From Cryptomeria japonica (Eukaryota > Streptophyta > Pinopsida > Cupressales > Cupressaceae): a DNA stretch of 64,000 nt. Under the pieces are notes generated by a model that was given only the letters and a program-made list of their open reading frames with translations, had not been told where the DNA came from and did no database searches. Positions 57,449 through 64,000 of this stretch are shown here, piece by piece. The first letter of the stretch is position 1. Each line of letters starts with the position of its first letter. The position numbers were made by a program, and so were the translations under genes. The stretch covers positions 828,868,897 through 828,932,896 of the forward strand of contig NC_081411.1 in the NCBI RefSeq assembly GCF_030272615.1, written 5' to 3'.

Positions 57449-58205
57449 CAAAATTTAAAAACTCAGACTCGCCACGGACTCGGCAAACCAAAAATTTGGA
57501 CTCAGACTCGAACTCGTGAAAGACTCGCGAAAGACTCGGCAAGGACTCGACAAAAAAAAAACCCGTAGTTTTACAAAAAAACATAAAGAAATAATGCATT
57601 TAGAGAACATAAGAGCCATAATTGAAACATTACACATGTCATATGATCTACAAACGTGCAATATTTGAAATTTGAAATACTAAATCTAAATACCCAGATT
57701 TCTTCAATGCTAATTATGTTGTTATATGGAGCCTAATCAGACTTGGAGGTTAAATTTTCACTACTTCCATCAGTGCAGTTTCCCTCTATATTTTTCGACA
57801 GGGGTTTGAGGGCAATGCCCCCAAGTTGGGGTCAAGGCCCCCAAGTTGGGGTCAAGGGGCATCGCCAAAAATACTTTTATTATTTTATATTGGCGTCGGG
57901 TGTTATTTTCTATTGGCAAAAAAATCCTTCATGAGATATTTCACTCCCTCAATTACGCCAAATGAAGGTAAAAAAATAAAAATAAAACTCACTTTTAAAG
58001 CTTGCATGACGTTTTTCCTGGGTCGCGCGAGTCCATTTGAAAGACTCGCGAGTCCGTGCAAAAGACTCGTTCGAGTCCTTGCAAAAGATTTGCGAGTCTT
58101 TATGAGTTGACTCGCCAAGACTCGCCTCGCGAGTCCTTGGCGAGTCAACTCGTGGCTCCCATGGACTTGTGAGTCCGTGGCGAGTCCATGTGTTTTAAAA
58201 CTATG
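57449..58205. mobile_element. hAT-like MITE in K3 (757 bp)
   Basis: Imperfect terminal inverted repeats, CAAAATTTAAAAACTCAG at the left and CATAGTTTTAAAACACATG at the right (reversed), both run into GACTCGCC. The 8-bp flanks are ACGACCAT (57441-57448) and ATGACCAT (58206-58213), differing by one CpG-type change. Subterminal arms carry many copies of GACTCG in inverted orientation. No transposase. Confidence 0.72.
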
Positions 58206-58213
58206 ATGACCAT

Positions 58214-61200
58214 AATTTCATCTTTCTGGCATGGCAAATTTATTCTCAATTTTAAGTCTCTGGCTAGGTATCTTCACATATTCCATTTATGCCTGGATGA
58301 ATCAACGTGTCAATGTATGATTGACTTGCAAGGGTTTGGACAATTTCTTCATGCCTTTGGGTTTGGCATGTTTCATATCAATCGGACAATCACCTTCCTT
58401 TAACTTTCTTGAACTTGAATCTTGTTTGTCCTGCCATTTCATGTCTTGGATCGGATTTTGGAAGGAGTCTGGACAATTATCCTTCAATATGTTATCCTTT
58501 TAAACTCTAAGTAGGAGCTTGGTTAACTAATGCCATCTTTACTGACTGCTGATTGGAGTTTAGTGGGGTTTGAACAGTCAGATAATTTGTCTTGCTTACA
58601 GTCATGTCTCGGATCAGTTCTTGGAAGATCTTTTGAACAGTCACATGTCTTTTGTCATGAGCAGATTTAGGAACAAAATCAGACCATTTGATCTTTGCTC
58701 ATTTGGCATACTTCTTCTTTTGTCATGTTTGATTGGTGAACTTAGGTGAACTTATGTCAAATTTTTATGGAAAAGTTTTCATGCTTAATGTCTTCCTCTT
58801 GACAAGGCGAAGTTCTCAATTTATTGGACAAATTTTGTGCTTGGTTTCTTTGGACAAAATCCTTGCTAAGGCAGGATTGGAGGAAGTTTAAATGCTTTTG
58901 TTAGCAAATTTCGAGAGTTTTCTTCCTTGGACATGGGCGGACATTCCACATTGTTGGACAAGTTTTGTGCTTGGACACATTCTTAAGTTTTTTCATACTT
59001 TTCTTTATGGCAAACATGTGTATTCCTTTGTGTCCAGTGAATCTCCAATCTTCTAACTTTCTTTGATTGCTGCTTTGGATAATAGTTTAAACAATTCTGC
59101 TTGGTTTCCAAACCCTTGGAATGCTCTATTTCTCATCTCCATGGCGAATTTTATAGGCTTTGGACAGGTTTGTATCATATTTGAAAGATCATCACATAAT
59201 CTGTCATAAGTTTTTCTTTTTTGGCAGATAAGGTGAATTTTGGATATGATAAGTGATGAAAGTTTTATCTTTAGTAAACCCTCAATTTGCAGATTTGAAG
59301 GATTATTATGTGCAGATTTGGATTCTTTCTCCTAAGGCAGATTAATGGTGAACTCATAATTTTATCAGCAAACCCTGTTAATGGCGAACTTTGAACTTTT
59401 GATTGCCCTTTTCAAACCCTTGGACCTGCTTTACTTCTCCTTTCTATGGTGAATTCTGGAGAGTATCAAGGTGGAATTTACACCTTCAAACTGTTGTCAG
59501 TGGCGAATTTAAAGAAAATATCAAACTTATTTTCTTCAAATCCTTGAATTTGTTTTATTTCTCATCTTCATGGCAAACCCTTCTGAAAATTTGATGATTG
59601 AACAGCTTCCTAGATGAATTCAAGGAAGAATTCAAATTTCTCTCCTCAAAACCTTTGAATTTGTTTTACTTTTGCAAGGCCAAATTGATAATATGATCAG
59701 ATTTTGGCATGAATTTGGTAATCTTGTGTGCTTGAAAGCTGCTTAATTTGATTTCCCTTAGCAATTTTGGGAGAAGTTCGAACTTGTTTGGCAAAGAGAG
59801 GTGATAATGGGATGGAACTTTCTTTTATAACCTCCTAAGTGGCTTCTAGAAGCTTTATTCCTCCTTCTAGAAGTTCAAATTTCATTATTTGACACACAAG
59901 AAAGTGATTTTAAGAAAATTTTAATGCTTTAAGTGCTCCTTTAGAAAGTTCAAACTCTTCATTGCTTTCTTCTAGAAAGGAATTTGAGAATTTAGAAAGT
60001 TTTAATGCTTTATTCCATCCTCTAAGAAGTTCAAATTTTATCCTTAGAAGCTTCCATCATGTTTTAGAAAGTTTTATTTGTTTTAAATCTCCTTCTAGAA
60101 GTTCGAATTTGAGGAAGACATGTCACATGTTTTACTGCTTTAGTTGCCAAGTCTTCATCTTTGCTATCTTCAACCCTTTTGGAATGCTATGTCATTTTTT
60201 ATTGCCATGCCATCTTCAATTTTGCCTAAGTAGGCCCTACATTGCCTTAGACATTCTTCCTCAAGTTTTAGCTAACTTTGTTCATATTTCTTGTGCCATG
60301 GCCAACCTTGTCTAGGTGTACTTTGAAGGCATGATGAAAGTTGCATACACTTAGCCATTTCTTCTTTGATCCAAGCTTGACCATACATAGGAGTTTGTTA
60401 ACTTTCGCCATGAGTCAGTTGACCCTCGGGAGGAGTTTGCCATCTGTCGGACAATTTTAGCTTGGCTATGAGGTGCACTTGGAAGATTTGTCAGACATTT
60501 TTGTGTATGAATGAGCCTCACCCTAGGTAGGAGTTTGAGTAACTCGTGCCATGGATCGGTTAACCCTTGGTAGGAGTTTAACATTTGTTCGACAATTTTA
60601 CTTGGACAACTCTCTTATGCCTTAGCAGACATTGATTCTACTTAAACATTTTCCATGCTTGACATCCTTGGACGATTTTGACTGATCATCTGCCATTCCA
60701 CTTGCCCAACTTTGAGCCTTGTCGAACTTATCTGCTATTTTTACTTCTTCAACTTGGGCGAAGTTTTTAATGTGCCATTCCCAATTGCTTAACCTTGAAC
60801 TTGATCAACAATATTCATGCCATGTTCATACCATGCTGGTTCATCTGAACAAAAACCCTAATCTGGATTTCCATTTTGCTTTTTGCACTTGGAGACCTTA
60901 TTTTCGAAATCTGAGAACATGGGTATTGATAAAATGGCTGATCTTTTGGAACAAAACCCTAATTAGGGTTTGCATTTTGCTTTTTGCCCTTAAAGACATA
61001 ATTTTCAAAATCTGAGAACATGGGTAGGAATATTTAGGCATGAGGATTGAAACCCTAATCTAAAAAAAAACAAAAATTTCAAACTCTTGCTTTTTACACT
61101 TAGAAGCAAAATTTTTCAAATTTGAAGACATGGGCAAGATCAAAATGACTTAAAGAACAAAACCCTAATCTCAGAAAAAAGCAAAAATTTTGAAGCCCTA

Positions 61201-61575
61201 GTTTTATATCTAGAGGCGAGATTTTCAAATTTCGACTAAATGGGTAGTAATGAAATAGCTCAAAGAAAAATCTCCAGATGTCACTTTCAAAAAAGCAAAA
61301 AAAGCAAAAAAATCTAAAAATAGCAGGGTGTCATAAATGACCCAAAGAAATTGCGATCCTCGTCCTTAGATCCTTCTGAACACATTAATGACACTGAAAT
61401 GCAATTTTGAGCATAAATTCTTAATTTGGCCCGAAATGACCTCAAAACTCTAACTCTAACTCTTATTTCTCTACAAATGAAGGTTTATGAAAATGCAGAG
61501 CTAAGACAAAACCCTAAAAAGCAAAAATAGGGGTCCCCATCTATGATGGGGCGATGTGTAAATTAGGTCACAACA
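58214..61575 (-). other. K3 leader region with several tandem repeats
   Basis: No coding domain. 59860-60110 has repeated TTCTAGAAGTTC motifs. 60376-60582 has four spaced copies around CCCT-GG-AGGAGTTT with imperfect dyad symmetry (for example 60559-60582, GTTAAC...GTTTAAC). 60846-61265 holds four diverged units of about 105 bp, each starting AAAACCCTAAT and containing GAACATGGGTA-like ends. 61505-61575 is the conserved K 5' end. Confidence 0.7.
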
Positions 61576-61985
61576 GGATTCATGGAGCTCTTACGAGGAT
61601 GGATCAAGGCATTTGATTCTCCCACCTTATAGGAGGTTATGAGGAAAGCAAGAAGCATGAAGCTTGCTCCAAGGAGTAAGTTCCCATTTAAGTCTTTCTC
61701 CCACAAGGACAATAAATATTCCCATAAAGAAACAAAGCATACATATCAGAGTTTTAGAGACTATTAGTTATGGTACCTAGCATCATAAAGAGGAGACGAG
61801 TGGTGTTATTCAGTGAGGGACTCATGGAGCCCTTACGAGTATGGCTCAAGGCATTTGATTCTCCCGCCTTATGGGAGGTTATGAGGAAAGCAAGAATTAT
61901 GGATCTTGCCCCAAGGAGTAAGTTCCACCTAAGTCTTTCTCCCACAAGAAGGACAAGAAATATTCCCATAAAGAAACAAAGAAGC
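61576..61985 (+). pseudogene. TE-G gag, middle part with a tandem duplication
   Basis: The gag frame resumes after K3 (WIKAFDSPTL, MRKARSMKLAPRSKF) and then a second copy of the stretch from about 52565 begins near 61740 (LVMVPSIIKRRRVVLFSEGL in a shifted frame) and repeats it to 61985. So about 250 bp of gag is present twice in tandem; the first copy is the one split by K3. Confidence 0.82.
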
Positions 61986-62750
61986 TAAAGAAAAACACCT
62001 CAAAACTTGATGATGAGACTTAAAAACTTGAGCAAGAAGAAACTATGCTTCATGCAAGTGCCCATGGGACCCAAATCATAAATGTCCTATGAAGGGAAAA
62101 GCCAACCAAATGGAGTACTTTTCTACTAAAGAATCAGATTCAAAAAATGCAAACCAACAATCTGATTCAAAAGAAAGAGAAATAGGAAGTGCCTCTAAAG
62201 AGTTCGAGAAAGAACAAGAAGATAATAGACCCATGGCACAACTCTCTAGTATCTAGAAAGAGGGTTCCTTTAGGATTCGTGGAGTCTTAGGTGGATAGTG
62301 GGTGATCAAATTGTTGGATATAGGTGCATAATTTCATTGATGAAGGACTTGTTGCCAAAAGAGGCTTAAAACATAATAGTTTGAGGGATTTAGAGTGAGA
62401 GTTGCATATGGTTTATTCTCACTTGCACAAGGTGGATTCCAGTTCTAACCATTTAGCTAAGTGATTATGGGTTTCAAACAGATTATTCTATTGTTACTAT
62501 GGGAGAGATGGACGTAGTTTTAGGCATGAAATGACTTCATGCTATTGGTGAATTTTACCTTAACTTGCTGACCATGGAAATGAAGTTTGAGGTAAATGGG
62601 AGAAAGCACATGCTTAGAGGAATGTTAGATGGAGGTTTGTGTATGGTCTCATTTAAAAGAATGTCTCAATCGAATGGGCAACATAATGTTTGGTTATGCC
62701 TACAACGAATTAGTAGAAGTAGAGTTATCGACATGATATTCAAGCTTTGA
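61986..62750 (+). pseudogene. TE-G zinc knuckle and protease (broken)
   Basis: A knuckle-like CKCPWDPNHKC is read near 62058-62090. From about 62290 a decayed aspartic protease follows (LLDIGA, FEGFRVRVAYG), then LTMEMKFEVNGRKHMLRGM (62565 on). Many stops. Confidence 0.72.
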
Positions 62751-64000
62751 TGACTAAACACAGTAAGGTGTTTAGTAATATTCCACCTGGGAAACCACCT
62801 GATAGAGGAATAGAGCACGTTATTGAGTTAGAGGAAGTGCCTAAACCAGTGATTATCACCCCTTACAAACATCCTAAGAGGCTTAAGGAAAAGATTGAGA
62901 AGGCAATCAAGGCGCTGCTAGAGATAGGGCATATTAGACCAAGCAAAGGTCCTTTTGCATCTTCAGTTGTGTTGGTCAAGAAAAAACATGGGACTTTGCA
63001 GATGCATATCGACTACATGACATTGAATAAAAAGACCATAAAAAACAGGTACCCTATCCCACATATTGATGAGCTCATTGATGAGCTACATGGAGCATGC
63101 TTCTTCTCCAAGATTGATAGGAGATTCAAATATCATCATATTTAGGTTAGAGAGAAGGATGTGGAGAAGACTACATTTCACTTCCATTATGGACACTTTG
63201 AGTTTCTAGTTATTCCTTTTGGTTTAACCAACACACCAACTACTTTTCAGTCTTGTATGAACAAGGTGTTTCGAGATCCGGTGAGGAAGTTTGTCCTCAT
63301 ATTTTTTGATGCTATTCTAATTTTTAGCAGGGCTTGGGAGGAGCACCTCACACATATTGAGGTGTTGAGCATTCTGGAGACACAAAGAATCCAAGTGTGT
63401 TTTTGGCATGACAAAGTTATTGTTGATTGCCTCCCATGCAAAAATCTCACATAGCTCAAGGGATTCTTTGGTCTTTGTGGATTTTACCACCGCTTTGGGT
63501 TTTCACAACAAGCTACACCTCTTACAAACTTGACGAAGAAGGGGGCATTTATTTGCTCTAGTAAGGCACAATAGTGTTTTGACAAGTTCAAACAAATGAT
63601 GAGTTAATGCCCAATATTGCCTATACTTGATTTTACTACACCTTTTGAGCTTGAATGTGATGATTCCTTAGGAGAGGCAATAGGAGTAGTATTAGTGCAA
63701 GACAAGCACCCAAAATCTTTTGAGAGAAAGAAATTGCAAGGTGTAGAGAGAGGTTACAATATCTACAAGGAGGAAATGTTAGTCATAATGCACGCCTTGG
63801 CTAAGTTTTGGCAATATTTGGTAGGAAGAAAATTTGTTGTTAAGAATGATCATAACAACCTCAAGCATTTCCTTAATCAACGTGACCTCAATGATAGACA
63901 AAATAAGTGGGTGAGAAAGCTCTGAGCCTATGACTTAGACATTGCATATGTCAAATGTTGTTGATGCACTTTCAAGAAGACCTAACTTGTGTTGTTTGGG
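62747..64000 (+). pseudogene. TE-G reverse transcriptase and RNase H (broken, cut by the window end)
   Basis: One main frame holds HVIELEEVPKPVIITPYKHP, GPFASSVVLVKKKHGTLQM, KNRYPIPHIDELIDEL, then after a TAG the FEFLVIPFGLTNTPTTFQS block and the catalytic site read as FFDAILIFS (about 63304-63330; the second Asp is Ala). A deletion near 63400 removes part of the thumb. RNase H follows (LECDDSLGEAIGVVLVQ, LVIMHALAKFWQYLVG, NLKHFLNQRDLNDRQNK; 63617-63925), then a TGA and the tail to base 64000. It cannot be active. Confidence 0.9.

Larger units (their letters stand above)
52656..61575 (-). mobile_element. K3: long K element (8920 bp) in TE-G gag
   Basis: The minus-strand 5' end at 61575 reads TGTTGTGACC, followed by the ACACATCGCCCCATC block and GGGGACCCC shared with K1 and K2. 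The 3' end at 52656 reads AGACACCAACA and its last several hundred bases resemble K2's. Target duplications are GGACT (52651-52655) and GGATT (61576-61580), one transition apart. It contains a broken long ORF (56768 to about 53600), a hAT-like MITE, and a long leader with its own tandem repeats. There is no pol and no internal LTR pair. Confidence 0.82.
50244..64000 (+). mobile_element. TE-G: Ty3 element, interrupted by K3 and cut by the window end
   Basis: The 5' LTR (50244-51597) is followed by a primer site and gag, then K3 (52656-61575), then the rest of gag, protease, RT and RNase H up to base 64000. The 3' LTR lies outside the window. Sequence style matches chromodomain Ty3 elements, but the integrase and chromodomain are not in view. 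Confidence 0.88.

Overview
The window looks like intergenic or intronic DNA of a large, repeat-rich seed-plant genome. AT-rich host DNA is packed with nested plant LTR retroelements (Copia elements with tRNA-Met-type primer sites, Ty3 elements with and without a chromodomain). The only host-gene sequences are the last two exons of a plant ferroportin (46.7-48.3 kb, + strand) and a captured piece of RNA polymerase II subunit 3 inside a retroelement. A gymnosperm is my best guess from the depth of nesting and gene sparsity, but the species cannot be read from the sequence. I saw no rRNA, tRNA gene or CRISPR array.

Layout. (1) 1-3751: element K1, minus strand, carrying an intact open reading frame that runs off the left edge (884 to 1) behind a leader with an apparent intron and 11 copies of a 35-nt palindrome. 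It sits in the integrase of a chromodomain Ty3 element (TE-A, 3752-4451, LTR from 4452), whose LTR holds a probable solo LTR (5324-7050). (2) About 8.9-21.3 kb: dead Ty3 gag-pol (TE-B, +) split by the minus-strand element TE-C (9100-17777; 439-bp LTRs; TSD AGCGG). TE-C carries the RPB3 fragment and itself contains a solo LTR (11507-13413, TSD GAACC) and K2 (13490-17390, TSD CCTTC). (3) 22.4-44.5 kb: a tandemly duplicated host segment whose second copy is split by Copia TE-D (23254-44229, minus, TSD TAAAT). TE-D is interrupted by Copia TE-E (23542-29238, TSD TGCAA) and by Ty3 TE-F (31271-40971, +, 261-bp LTRs, TSD TCTTT). (4) 44.8-50.2 kb: solo LTR (44840-46457, TSD ATTTT) and the ferroportin exons. 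(5) 50.2 kb to the right edge: Ty3 TE-G (+), with K3 (52656-61575, minus, TSD GGACT/GGATT) inside its gag; K3 contains a hAT-like MITE (57449-58205).

The most unusual content is the K family (K1, K2, K3). These are TG...CA-bounded units with 5-bp target duplications, no internal LTR pair and no recognisable gag or pol. They share a terminal sequence, a leader with a possible intron, and an ORF with an N-terminal globular domain, acidic linker and coiled coil (clearest in K3). The same architecture, with matching short motifs, appears in the extra ORF downstream of pol in TE-F (38207-40618). In K1 and K2 the leader carries about 20 copies of a 35-nt hairpin whose stem shows compensatory changes.

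Most retroelement reading frames are broken by stops and frameshifts. The K1 ORF (at least 294 codons without a stop) and the ferroportin exons are the clearest intact coding sequences.
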